This document shows positions 1 through 8,228 of a stretch of DNA of 64,000 bases, piece after piece. Under the pieces are notes generated by a model. The model did not search any database, was not told where the DNA came from, and worked only from the letters and a program-made list of their open reading frames with translations. Position 1 is the stretch's first letter; every line of letters starts with the position of its first letter. Both the position numbers and the translations under genes were made by a program. Where the stretch lies: the NCBI RefSeq assembly GCF_037072025.1, contig NZ_JAXHDD010000004.1:1-64000 (forward strand), read 5' to 3'. The DNA comes from Pseudogracilibacillus sp037072025. GTDB lineage: Bacteria > Bacillota > Bacilli > Bacillales > Amphibacillaceae.

Positions 1-113
1 ATAATATAAACCTCTATCTTCCTTCCTAATAATAAGTGGTGGCAAGCCATTCTCTATCAATGAATAATTCATTACCATTCTTCCAGTTCTACCATTCCCA
101 TCAGGCAATACCA
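1..113 (-). pseudogene. Fic-family protein, internal fragment
   Basis: Read on the minus strand, this stretch encodes NVVLPDGNGRTGRMVMN followed by SLIENGLPPLIIRKEDRG. It contains the DGNGRTGR core of the Fic motif (normally HPFxDGNGRxxR) and the usual following helix. Fic proteins transfer AMP or related groups to target proteins. The reading frame runs off the left window edge. Upstream, where the HPF half of the motif should be, the sequence switches to the tail of a serine recombinase, so the 5' part of this gene is missing here. Whether the left-hand part is intact cannot be seen. Confidence 0.6.
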
Positions 114-691
114 CATTGAGACCCTGATAGAAATCTATAGTTAATTTCTACTCGTTGCTTTCGTTCTCTACCTATTCCCTCCACTTGATACACATAAATG
201 GAATCAATGAGTTCACAAAGCATAGAACGATTTAATTCAGTAACTGTCTCGTACTTGCGGATAGTCTCCATAAATTTGTTGGTACTTGCTGTTTTCTTTT
301 CTTCGGTATTTACCTTAGATTGCAATTCCTTATACCTTTGAGTTACTTCTTTTTGTTCGGATTCATAGGTCAACGACATCTTGGAAAAGCGTTCATCTGT
401 AACTTTTCCTAATGCATTTTGCTCAAAGAGTTTCATAATGATACGATCAATTTCTTCAATACGCTTTTCCAACGTTACCAGCTCTTGCTTAAATTGATGT
501 ATTTTCTTATTTCCACTCATTTCGCTTAGCTCACGCATTTCTTCCACAAACTGATTTCCTAACGCTTCCATGTTCCTTACATGCTTTTGAATATCATTCA
601 GAATAATTTCATATAGTGCTTTATATGACATGGAATGAGTCGTACAAAGGTTAGTGTTTCTTACATACGTTCGACAACGGAATCTAGCTTC
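101..691 (-). pseudogene. Large serine recombinase, C-terminal remnant (DUF4368 type)
   Basis: An open minus-strand frame of 197 codons has no start of its own. It begins with a zinc-ribbon-like stretch (FRCRTYVR then LCTTHSM) and continues through LYEIILNDIQ into a long coiled coil (EEKKTASTNKFMETIRKYE region) and a basic C-terminus. This layout matches the C-terminal half of Tn4451/TnpX-type large serine recombinases. The catalytic resolvase domain is absent, because the frame is closed by a stop at 692-694. An internal ATG at 631 could start a 176-residue product, but it would be inactive. The 3' end runs directly into the Fic fragment, so this is a mobile-element scar. Confidence 0.6.
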
Positions 692-731
692 TTAGCAAAA
701 GGGGCTCTCTGAAACCGTTTCGTTTTTCGTA

Positions 732-775
732 CCGACAGCCGTACTCAGCAAAAGCAAAAACTGGCACGCTGTCGG
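732..775. repeat. Inverted repeat, 8-bp arms
   Basis: CCGACAGC at 732-739 faces GCTGTCGG at 768-775 across a 28-nt loop. It lies just upstream of the recombinase remnant and is followed by no T-tract. It may be part of the same eroded mobile element. No function is assigned. Confidence 0.35.
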
Positions 776-837
776 CATACAAGTTTAACGGACAAAACCA
801 CTTATTTTTCTGTTATATGTAATACCCTCTATTCATT

Positions 838-948
838 TTACGAATACTGATTTACACAACTAATATAAATCACACTAAGTGAGCCAGCTATTGCTATAGC
901 TCCCCCTCTCGCTCCTGCTTTAACTAGTTTTTTGCACCACTTTTCCAT
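838..948 (-). CDS. Possible 36-residue amphipathic/membrane peptide
   Basis: A minus-strand ATG opens a 36-codon frame starting MEKWCKKLVKAGARGG and continuing with a hydrophobic run (AIAIAGSLSVIYI) before a Cys-containing tail. It overlaps, in another frame, the 3' remnant of the secreted-peptide gene just upstream. I see no convincing ribosome binding site. The cationic head plus hydrophobic segment would suit a small membrane or bacteriocin-like peptide, but that is inference and the frame may be chance. Confidence 0.2.
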   Translation of the reverse strand: MEKWCKKLVKAGARGGAIAIAGSLSVIYISCVNQYS

Positions 949-1026
949 CTTTTACTCAAAATATCATCAATAGCTTGGCTTATTAATGTTGCGCCTGTTA
1001 TACTTTTCCACTGGCTTTTTACTTTC

Positions 1027-1239
1027 TTATTTATACAAGTTTATACAAGCTCTTATTTTTGTTACATTTCCAGTAGGGTCTGGGTTGATCATTATACCTA
1101 CTTCTGTATCGTCATAATCTCCATACACATTTTGAACATCTTCATTCTCAATACTAACATTCGTTGCCGCCGAAGAATTAAGTGGTAGCATGCTAACAAA
1201 AAGCGCCAAAACTAAAACAAATACAAAAACTTTTTTCAT
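1027..1239 (-). CDS. Small secreted protein, probably shortened by a frameshift
   Basis: A 70-codon frame starts MKKVFVFVLVLALFVSMLP and has a clear signal peptide with cleavage likely after SSAA. The acidic mature part (NVSIENEDVQNVYGDYDDTE) ends RACINLYK. A strong GGAGGGG ribosome binding site precedes the ATG. The stop follows a 10-bp tandem duplication at 1031-1050. Removing one copy keeps the frame open as RACINKKVKSQWKSITGATL and on to a stop at 924, giving about 101 residues. The gene therefore probably encoded a longer secreted protein. I do not recognise the family. Confidence 0.5.
   Translation of the reverse strand: MKKVFVFVLVLALFVSMLPLNSSAATNVSIENEDVQNVYGDYDDTEVGIMINPDPTGNVTKIRACINLYK
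1031..1050. repeat. 10-bp tandem duplication causing a frameshift
   Basis: Two adjacent near-identical copies of TTATACAAG(T/C) lie inside the secreted-peptide gene. Ten bases is not a multiple of three, so the second copy shifts the frame. Deleting one copy in silico restores about 34 further codons. Confidence 0.6.
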
Positions 1240-1409
1240 ATTAAATATTCCCCTCCAGTTTATTTTTTAGTTAATTTAAAACTATTATATTATCTAGCAT
1301 TATACCGACTCGTTCACAATACTACTGTTATAGGATTCTCCAATACAAAAAGGACTACATTTTTTCTTTATAGCATTAACCGTTCACTAATATAATTACA
1401 TATTCAAAA

Positions 1410-1451
1410 TGAAAAAGACTACCAACCGCGCAAGAAGGTAGCCTTTTTCAT
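1410..1451. terminator. Bidirectional hairpin terminator
   Basis: GAAAAAGACTACC pairs with GGTAGCCTTTTTC across a short loop, with an A-run on one side and a T-run on the other. It could end transcripts from either strand. The rest of 1240-1690 holds only the promoter area of the secreted-peptide gene and no gene that I can see. Confidence 0.55.
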
Positions 1452-1692
1452 GGTGTGTTGCCATCTAATAATTATTGAGGACGTACACCAAACGCCCGAG
1501 ATGGCTTTCTTTTTTTATTGTATCATAGTTCCTGATAAACAGAATAGCTAAAGTAGCAGACAAAAACACTTAATAATTTACTAGAAAAAAAAGAGCGAAT
1601 TAAAAGTAAATACAGCACTAGAGAAAAAATATCAAGATACTTCCAGATACAAAAAAATCTTATATTCTAAAAAGTATTTCTATCTTTAAAAC

Positions 1693-1962
1693 TCACCACC
1701 AATCATTATTTACTTCTCCTCTTGCTTGTTTTTTTTGTTTATTTTTTCTGTCATAAAAAAACAATAGAACTGATGTAACTAATAAGATTATAGGGTAAAT
1801 GAAAAGCCAAGAAAACCTAGGGGTCGCTGATAAATATAATATATAAGGTAATGATAAAAAAAAGCTTGTTAACATAAACTGCCAAGAGAATACAAGTAAT
1901 GAAAGGACTACTCCTATTGTAGAAGCTATTAAGGATGCATAAAAAATAAATGTATATATCAT
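1693..1962 (-). CDS. Small integral membrane protein, unknown family
   Basis: This 89-residue protein has three predicted hydrophobic segments (about 3-22, 28-47 and 52-69) and a basic cytoplasmic tail, DRKNKQKKQARGEVNNDWW. An AAGGAGG ribosome binding site lies correctly spaced before the ATG. It is divergent from the broken secreted-protein gene at 2063, with an 11-bp inverted repeat between them. Such small membrane proteins next to a secreted partner can be immunity or sensor proteins, but nothing in the sequence proves it. Confidence 0.6.
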   Translation of the reverse strand: MIYTFIFYASLIASTIGVVLSLLVFSWQFMLTSFFLSLPYILYLSATPRFSWLFIYPIILLVTSVLLFFYDRKNKQKKQARGEVNNDWW

Positions 1963-2005
1963 TATTTTCCTCCTTCCGCTATATTATATCTAATATTTCT
2001 ATTAT

Positions 2006-2050
2006 TCTGTAATTATATGTTGTACAATCAATAATACAAATAATTACAGA
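2006..2050. promoter_or_regulatory. Perfect 11-bp inverted repeat in divergent intergenic region
   Basis: TCTGTAATTAT at 2006-2016 faces ATAATTACAGA at 2040-2050. It lies between the divergent starts of the membrane protein (1962) and the secreted-protein pseudogene (2063). This placement suggests an operator or promoter dyad acting on both genes; the binding protein is unknown. Confidence 0.45.
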
Positions 2051-2062
2051 AAAGGTGATTAA

Positions 2063-2588
2063 ATGTATAAATTAAAAGTTCTTTTTGGCCCATTATTAAT
2101 ATTGCTAAGCTTAAGTGTATTTGCTCCAACAGGTTTTGCTTCAGAAAAGGTTTTTTTAGACGCCACCAGCACTAGTGTGAAGGAATTCTAAGAAATTTAT
2201 GTAGAGAAGTTTGTAGATTACGAAGGAGAAGAAGGATATGAAGTGACAATAGAAGATGGAGTAGATGAAGACGGGATAAAGGGTTATTCAATCGTAATTG
2301 ATATTGAAAAAGGAACCTATGAAACTAGTCAATTAAGTCAAGAAGAGATTATTAGAGATTACCAAGAAGATATGATAGAAAACGATGATGAACCTATTGA
2401 TGTTGAGGAAGAAAAACTATTTCTTCATGATTACCAAACTAATAATAAATCAGCATCTACAGGTATACTAACTGCATTTGAGGTTAAAGCATTTACTAGA
2501 GACCCCCCCTAATGCAAATTTAAACAGAACAACGAATAAATTAACATGGAGAGTAGGCAGTTGTGCCGGATTTGATCTTACTATTTAA
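2063..2588 (+). pseudogene. Secreted protein broken by a stop codon and a poly-C frameshift
   Basis: The frame starts MYKLKVLFGPLLILLSLSVF with signal-peptide cleavage near GFAS, and is preceded by AAAGGTGAT. An in-frame TAA at 2189-2191 interrupts it, and the same frame then stays open to a run of seven C at about 2502-2509. Reading six C would continue as PNANLNRTTNKLTWRVGSC up to a stop at 2586-2588. The middle is acidic (VTIEDGVDEDGIKGYSIVID). The gene has thus lost function through two lesions. I recall similar C-terminal motifs (xxDPPxxxLxxTxNxLTW) from Bacillus secreted proteins of unknown role, but cannot name the family. Confidence 0.6.
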
Positions 2589-2785
2589 CAGCAAAAAGCA
2601 GTAGGTAAAGAACTTTCATTAGCTTCCCTCATTCAATTTATATCATCATATATTTTTTAAAAAAATATATATTAAACAAATTAGTAATTTTCGACCTAAA
2701 AATAGGGATTTTCTTCCCTGTACTTAAATAGGACATCCCCGTTCTCATCAAAAAAGGTTATACTAGTTTGTATACTGAATAACTA

Positions 2786-3323
2786 ATGAACGGGGTGATA
2801 AATGCTACGAAAAATGAATTTGGATACTTCTCAAAAGATGTCGCAATTGAGTTAGAAATCACCACATCAACACTAAGAAGATGGTCTATTGAATTAGAAA
2901 AAGAAGGCTATAATTTTAATAGAAATGAGAAAGAACAACTCATTTATTATGAACGCGATTTTAAGGCGTTAAGAGAATTAAAAAAATTACTTTCAAACAA
3001 TGTACCCTTTTCAGACGCTATAAAAGCAATTGCTTCAACGGATTTTGAAAACAAAAACGCTAAACAAACGCCAAGCGTTTATATCAGATACAATACGTTT
3101 ATCAAAACGTGAACTACAAGAAATTATAAAAAGCGCAATCGAGGAAGAAAGAGAAATAATATTGAATGCCTTCCAGGAGAAATTAAACGATACAATTGAA
3201 AAGCTTGATCGGCTATTAACACAACAACAACTAAAAAACTCATTTGAACAAAATAAAAAATTAATTGAATCTACTAAAGAAGAAAAATCAAAATCTTGGT
3301 GGCAAAAATTATTTAAAGGTTAA
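2786..3323 (+). pseudogene. MerR-like DNA-binding protein with DUF3967-type tail, frameshifted
   Basis: The first frame encodes a winged-helix MerR-type N-terminus (YFSKDVAIELEITTSTLRRW, then EKEGYNFNRNEKEQLIYYE) of about 108 codons. The second frame, open from 3030, supplies SDTIRLSKRELQEIIKSAIE, a coiled coil and the tail SWWQKLFKG. Removing one T from the TTT at about 3078-3080 joins them as TPSVISDTIRLSKREL, giving a protein of about 178 residues. The architecture matches plasmid/phage-associated MerR regulators ending in DUF3967. A short TATAC/GTATA dyad lies upstream near 2760-2775. It is functional only if the indel is a sequencing error. Confidence 0.6.
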
Positions 3324-3539
3324 GGTTTTCTTGTCATCCCTTTTATAAATAAATGACATTGCCTTTAAGGCAACTGTATAGAATTTAGACAAATGTTAGA
3401 GAAAAAGTTGGTTCTGAAAAATGCCACGACTGGATTCATCTTCGAAATTCTGGACTCCCTCTTTTCGGGATTCCTTGTTATGACTGGCTGGATACTTCTC
3501 TTCATTTTTTTGTCTTTACAATGGAACACTACGATTCCG

Positions 3540-3995
3540 CCAAAGATGTGCCGATTCCGCCAAAGATGTGCCGATTTCAACCAAGGATGTGCCGATTCAA
3601 CCAAGGATGTGCCGATTTCGCCAAAGATGTGCCGATCCCGCCAAAGATGTGCCGATTTCGCCAAAGATGTGCCGATTCCGCCAAAGATGTGCCGTTTCAA
3701 CCAAAGATGTGCCGATTCCGCCAAAGATGTGCCGATTCCGCCAAAGATGTGCCGATTCCGCCAAAGATGTGCCGATTTCGTCAAAGATGTGCCGTTTCAA
3801 CCAAAGATGTGCCGATTTCGTCAAAGATGTGCCGTTTCAACCAAAGATGTGCCGATTTCGTCAAAGATGTGCCGTTTCAACCAAAGATGTGCCGATTCCA
3901 ACCAAGGATGTGCCGTTTCAACCAAGGATGTGCCGTTTCAACCAAGGATGTGCCGATCCCGACAAAGATGTGCCGTTTTCACCAAAGATGTTGCA
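3540..3995. repeat. 20-bp minisatellite, about 23 tandem units
   Basis: Units of consensus CCAAAGATGTGCCGATTTCG follow each other head to tail with a 20-bp period (two steps are 21 bp). The core AAAGATGTGCCG is nearly invariant, while the last 6-7 bases vary (ATTCCG, ATTTCG, GTTTCAA, ATCCCG). The last unit is degenerate. Because 20 is not a multiple of three and the unit lacks stops, several frames on both strands stay open and yield spurious Cys/Arg- or His/Trp-rich proteins. There are no spacers, so this is not CRISPR. The flanks (3324-3540 and 3996-4131) hold nothing that I recognise. Confidence 0.9.
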
Positions 3996-4131
3996 GGAAC
4001 GTTTGCTCATGTAGCTAAATTCATAATTCCGCTGCTCGAAACTACGCCGCTTCGAACCCTTTCTATCCTCATTAAATTAAGTAAAGAATTTTTTGTATAT
4101 TTATCAATTATCATTTAAGCGACATAAATTC

Positions 4132-4980
4132 TTATTGAACTAATGAAACATCTCCACTATCAGTAATAATCGAAAGAGTCGGGCTATTCGCTTTAGGCTT
4201 TCCAATCGTTCCTTTTAATACGTTTTCATCACCGTTTTCTGATTTGACAACTGAAAAATCAGAATGTATCTCTCCGAAATTCGTTTTAAGATCAAGAGAG
4301 AGTCCTTCAGGTTCCCTCGGTAGTTTTATTTTCACATCTCCAAACTTGGCATTGATTTGGTTCTGACCTTTCAGTTCAGCAGTAGGAGAGATATTTACAT
4401 TTCCCTCATCCGATTTGAGATTAACCGAAGCATCAAGTTGTTGAAGTGTAATATTTCCAAAATTAATGGTACCTTTAATAAGTTCACCATGATACCCATT
4501 TAGAACTACATCCCCTTCATCAGCACTGACATTTATTCTTTTGGCTAATAGCTCTTTTTCTGACATGATATCCCCAAAGCTTGTCTTCAGAGTCAATGCT
4601 TCATACGTTTTATCTGGGATATACACATTTAATTCAGGAATCAGTTCAGACGAATCATAAGAAATTGGGAATTTTTGATCCTGAGAAAATTTGATGGTTG
4701 CCGATTCTCCACTGGTATCAGCTTGAAAGTCGGCAACCAAGTTTTTGCTGACACTTCCCGTTACTTCTGCTTTAATCTTATTTTGATTATGCGTATGAAT
4801 GTGTATTTCTACCAATTCGCCATCAATTGTAATTTCATTAATCCCTTCAGCATCGAGTGACTTTTTCATATCTATTTTTTCGGACTTATTCCCAAAAAAG
4901 TTACCAAAACATCCTGATACCGATACCGAAAATATACCAATGACTACAACAGTTAGAGATATTCTTATAAACCTTTTCAT
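4132..4980 (-). CDS. DUF4097-family lipoprotein
   Basis: The 282-residue product begins with a lipoprotein signal, MKRFIRISLTVVVIGIFSVS followed by the lipobox VSGC, so Cys24 should be lipidated and the protein anchored outside the membrane. The rest is a repetitive beta-helix-like pattern (LKTSFGDIMSEKE, VSADEGDVVLNGYHG, INFGNITLQQL, LKSDEGNVNI, AKFGDVKIKL, LKTNFGEIHSDF) typical of DUF4097 beta-strand repeat proteins. The function of that family is unsettled; some members are linked to envelope-stress operons. A GAGGAG ribosome binding site precedes the ATG. It stands alone, with no operon partner visible. Confidence 0.8.
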   Translation of the reverse strand: MKRFIRISLTVVVIGIFSVSVSGCFGNFFGNKSEKIDMKKSLDAEGINEITIDGELVEIHIHTHNQNKIKAEVTGSVSKNLVADFQADTSGESATIKFSQDQKFPISYDSSELIPELNVYIPDKTYEALTLKTSFGDIMSEKELLAKRINVSADEGDVVLNGYHGELIKGTINFGNITLQQLDASVNLKSDEGNVNISPTAELKGQNQINAKFGDVKIKLPREPEGLSLDLKTNFGEIHSDFSVVKSENGDENVLKGTIGKPKANSPTLSIITDSGDVSLVQ

Positions 4981-5134
4981 TGTATTATCTCCTCGTATAA
5001 TATATTTAAAATCAAAAAATGTTCCTTAAAAATTGAATATGTGTTGAAAATTCTTGATTGACTTGATCAGGTTCTCAACTGACTCTCTTTAACGCTCTGA
5101 GCCACAGCTTGCTGCTTGCCATTTACTGTAGCGC

Positions 5135-5274
5135 CCGATTCTTAGTAGGCGATGGAAAGGGTACGGAGCCCCAGCCAGCGAATACTTAGAATCGGTTGTC
5201 CGTGTTACCATTGATTGCAGGTGAGCCTCTAGGCTTTATTTTGACCGAGCCTGCGTTCAAAACACAACACGGAC
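5135..5274. other. Structured non-coding segment upstream of the IS110 remnant
   Basis: Several stems can be drawn here: CCGATTCTTAGTA (5135-5147) with TACTTAGAATCGG (5183-5195), 12 of 13 pairs. GTCCGTGTT (5198-5206) pairs with AACACGGAC (5266-5274), and inside that loop GCAGG pairs with CCTGC and AGCCT with AGGCT. Such nested pairing suggests a structured RNA or cruciform DNA. Its position 390-530 bp before the IS110 transposase makes an IS-encoded RNA conceivable. A 107-codon open frame across 5196-5519 matches nothing that I know and is probably fortuitous. Confidence 0.35.
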
Positions 5275-5399
5275 AAAAGCAAAGTCAATGGTGGCGGTTA
5301 AAAGCACATGAGCCAGCATTTAAATGGTATGCAATATTTACCTACACTCTTTTACAAGATTTCTTGCTTGGATATTGCGTGATGTCCTTAGATAATAAA

Positions 5400-5661
5400 A
5401 TTGGAATGGATCCAACTGGGATTATGCCTTTTCCTCCTGCAGTTCAACTACGATTTAAGACTGTGACCCAGACAATTGTTGTACTGCAAACCACACAAGC
5501 TGTATCGGTGCATCCCTAAACCAATATTAATAGGTATTGGGTAGCTTTTAGGGGTGTGCCACGGAATACTCATAAGCGAGGCTGTTGTCATACAATTGTT
5601 TCTAGGGATATCCCGCAGTATCCAAGCTTATTCCAAAATCAACTGAAAGGAGATCCTTTCC
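5400..5661 (+). other. IS110 left-end non-coding region, candidate bridge-RNA locus
   Basis: IS110-family elements carry a non-coding left end upstream of the transposase that encodes the bridge (seek) RNA used for target choice. This interval sits directly before the transposase start, lacks a convincing gene, and contains a small hairpin (CCAATA 5521-5526 with TATTGG 5535-5540). The assignment rests on position and family knowledge; I cannot identify guide loops without the element's true ends. Confidence 0.3.
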
Positions 5662-6462
5662 GTGAAATTATTCGTAGGTATTGACGTTAGCTCGAAAAAA
5701 CTTGATGTATGTTTCCTTGATAGCGAGGATAACCGCTTGAAAGAAACCACATTTCTAAATGATATACAGGGTGCCAAACAGATTATGGAACTGTTTACCG
5801 ATTCTTTTCATTGGATGATATTGCCAATATGGAGTTGGAAGAACTAGCACTTTTCTTACAAAAGAAGGGTAAAGGTCGATTTAGTGATCCTGAACAATTG
5901 GTAAAAAACATTCAAAAAGCAACCCGTGATTCCTATCGTCTAGGAAAAGTAATGCAGGAATCGGTTTTATACTGTCCTGGCGACATATGCTCGATTAATC
6001 CAAACTTTAAAAAATCAAATTAAGGAACTGGAAAAAGGAATTAAAGCCTTGTTTGAAATTATACCGGAAGTCCAATGTTTAAAAAGCATTCCAGGCATTG
6101 GCGATGTTTATGCAGCAGGCATTACTGTCGAGCTCGCACAAATTGATCGCTTTGATGATCAAACCAAAATAGCCAAGTATGCCGGACTGTATTGGAAGAA
6201 ATTGCAATCCGGTGAGTTTGAATCGGAACGTACACCACAGGTAAGAACGGGAAATCAGTATCTTCGTTATTACTTAGTTGAAGCTGCCAACTCTGTGCAA
6301 CGAAATGAACCTGTTTACCGTGAATTTCACCTGAAAAAATACAATGAGGTTCCGGAATACAAGCATAAAAGAGCACTCGTTATGACTGCGAGAAAACTTG
6401 TGCGTTTGGTGGATGTGCTGCTACGCAATCACCAACTCTACACGCCAGAAAGGAGCGTATAA
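5662..6462 (+). pseudogene. IS110-family DEDD transposase, decayed
   Basis: The N-terminus MKLFVGIDVSSKKLDVCFLD is the RuvC-like DEDD domain start of IS110 transposases. After about 55 codons the sequence jumps in another frame to DDIANMELEELALFLQKKGK, so the middle of the protein is deleted or rearranged. A further one-T insertion near 5965-5970 shifts the frame again. The C-terminal transposase_20 part follows with the helix-hairpin motif LKSIPGIGDVYAAGI and the RTPQVRTGNQYLRYYLVEAA region. Intact members have about 400 residues. A GAAAGGAG site precedes the start. A small hairpin (CAAAAGTA/TACTTTTG, 6465-6485) lies just past the stop. Confidence 0.8.
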
Positions 6463-6665
6463 ATCAAAAGTAAAAAATACTTTTGAATCCTAACAAGAAA
6501 ACCAAAACAATTATTCCTGTTTTGGCGCGGGTTTAGTTAAGTGCGCTCTTTTTCAAAAAATTACCGGTTTAAATCTTTAGCTTTTATCATTTTTCCCTTG
6601 ACTTATTACCACAAGTCTTTATTTTGAAATTAACTTGAAAGTGATTTGATCAATTGTTGAGAAAA

Positions 6666-8228
6666 TCATCTGTGAATTTGTCGCTTTCTCCCAATCATTG
6701 CCGCTATGGCTAAACCAGCTGTCAATAATAGATAGGCGTAAGTGAGGTGGTTTCCTTGAATTCCCGTAAAGTCCAAATAGGGTGCATTTTGCACTGGTCC
6801 CATGATCCACCAAACTACAAATATCGCCTCATAAAGCTTCCGTGTCCCTGCCCATATACCGGCTGCTAATGCTAAAGTGGGAGAAAACAAGACAGCTGTT
6901 ATCCAAGCGCTTAACCAACCCCAATCACCTCCCACTATCATTTGAACTGTCCCACCACTTGTTATTAGGAACGAAATGAATACTCCTGAAAGCCAGACAG
7001 CAAATAATTGCATATAGGGAGGAACATTGGAAAACAACAGTTGCTCCGTTCGATACATTTTTTCTTTCGCTCCTATAGGAGCCAACAATGGGATCAACCA
7101 TAACCAAATAAAGTATAGAAATATTTTCGTTGAACTTAGTGGAACAAACATGGTAAGCAGTAACAAAATCATCCCTACGCCATACCACCAAATAGGGACA
7201 TCTCTAAACATAAGCCTCAGTTCAGAACGAACGATGTAATAAAATGAATATTTCCTTACTCCCTCGACTGGTTGTAAATGGATAGCTTCTATTCCTTCAG
7301 GCTGATGCCTTATCCGGTCCTGTGCAAGACCAGCATTCGTTTTCCGGGCAGATATTCTATTTTCCAAAGGTAAAAGAGAGTCTCTCTGGAAAATCAGTAC
7401 CGAGATCAGAAATAAGAAGGTACCAATCAACAACCAAAATAGTCGTGCTGTGACGTGGTCTTTTGTCCATGTAATCCCTGTCCAATCAAAAATTAAAAGA
7501 GATTGTGCTGTTTGATATCCGAAATTCATGTTAGTTGCGCTTAATGTAGGAAATTCCTGTTGTACTCCATTTAAAATTTCAATAAAAATGAATTGGGAAC
7601 CAAAAATATCTATTGTTCCAACCCCTGAAAAACTCAAAGCACTAATCGCTGTCCACATACTGAAAAAAACGATATTGCCAATGACACCTTTCATAAAAGG
7701 GATAATATCAAACAAAATCGTAAGTGTAGCCAAAACACATAGTGAGGGAAGAACGATCCATACATAAGGTAAAAGGTAATCACTTAACACAAATTGTGTT
7801 TCTTCCCACCGAATATACTGCATAGCAATAAAAGCCAACTCTAATACACCGGCCATGACAGCAAGCGTTAAAAAGTTACTGATCATTTTTGAAAGCAAAT
7901 AATGGAAGTTGTTCATCGGACTGGATGCCAAAATCGAACCGACACCTCGCTCTCTGTCTTCGGAAATCTTACCCCTTAAAAGGTAAAAACCAAAAGGCCA
8001 AAGAAACAGGGAGCTACTAAGTGCCGCAACAGCACCTATCCATGCAGAATTGTAAATGCTGCGTGCCTCACCCACATACATGGTTTGGTAACCTGCATCA
8101 GCAGGAGGGACAAGGAAATACCCAAGAGTAATTACTATTCCAAGCATGATGAGGAATCCATAAGTTCTCGTTATTCGGATAAGATTATAATGGGTAGTTG
8201 TCATACAACGATTGATGACACTAATCAT
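6666..8228 (-). CDS. ABC-2-type transporter permease
   Basis: A 520-residue membrane protein with about twelve hydrophobic segments in two halves (roughly residues 18-240 and 330-515), separated by a hydrophilic linker rich in charged residues. It starts four bases inside the end of the ATPase gene, so the two are translationally coupled and surely form one exporter. Upstream come a histidine kinase and a response regulator. The pairing resembles bacitracin/peptide-responsive or envelope-stress ABC-2 exporters, but the substrate cannot be read from sequence. No obvious terminator follows; the IS110 remnant lies downstream in opposite orientation. Confidence 0.75.
   Translation of the reverse strand: MISVINRCMTTTHYNLIRITRTYGFLIMLGIVITLGYFLVPPADAGYQTMYVGEARSIYNSAWIGAVAALSSSLFLWPFGFYLLRGKISEDRERGVGSILASSPMNNFHYLLSKMISNFLTLAVMAGVLELAFIAMQYIRWEETQFVLSDYLLPYVWIVLPSLCVLATLTILFDIIPFMKGVIGNIVFFSMWTAISALSFSGVGTIDIFGSQFIFIEILNGVQQEFPTLSATNMNFGYQTAQSLLIFDWTGITWTKDHVTARLFWLLIGTFLFLISVLIFQRDSLLPLENRISARKTNAGLAQDRIRHQPEGIEAIHLQPVEGVRKYSFYYIVRSELRLMFRDVPIWWYGVGMILLLLTMFVPLSSTKIFLYFIWLWLIPLLAPIGAKEKMYRTEQLLFSNVPPYMQLFAVWLSGVFISFLITSGGTVQMIVGGDWGWLSAWITAVLFSPTLALAAGIWAGTRKLYEAIFVVWWIMGPVQNAPYLDFTGIQGNHLTYAYLLLTAGLAIAAMIGRKRQIHR

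Noticed and set aside
3540..3995. CRISPR array
   Set aside because: Units are contiguous with no unique spacers of 30-40 bp and there are no cas genes nearby.
3365..4118. Long open frames across the minisatellite on both strands (Cys/Arg- and His/Trp-rich)
   Set aside because: They arise because the 20-bp unit has no stop in several frames. There are no ribosome binding sites or known domains, and the predicted proteins are simple repeats.
5196..5519. 107-codon plus-strand frame as a gene
   Set aside because: It lies over a strongly base-paired segment, lacks a ribosome binding site and matches no family that I recognise.
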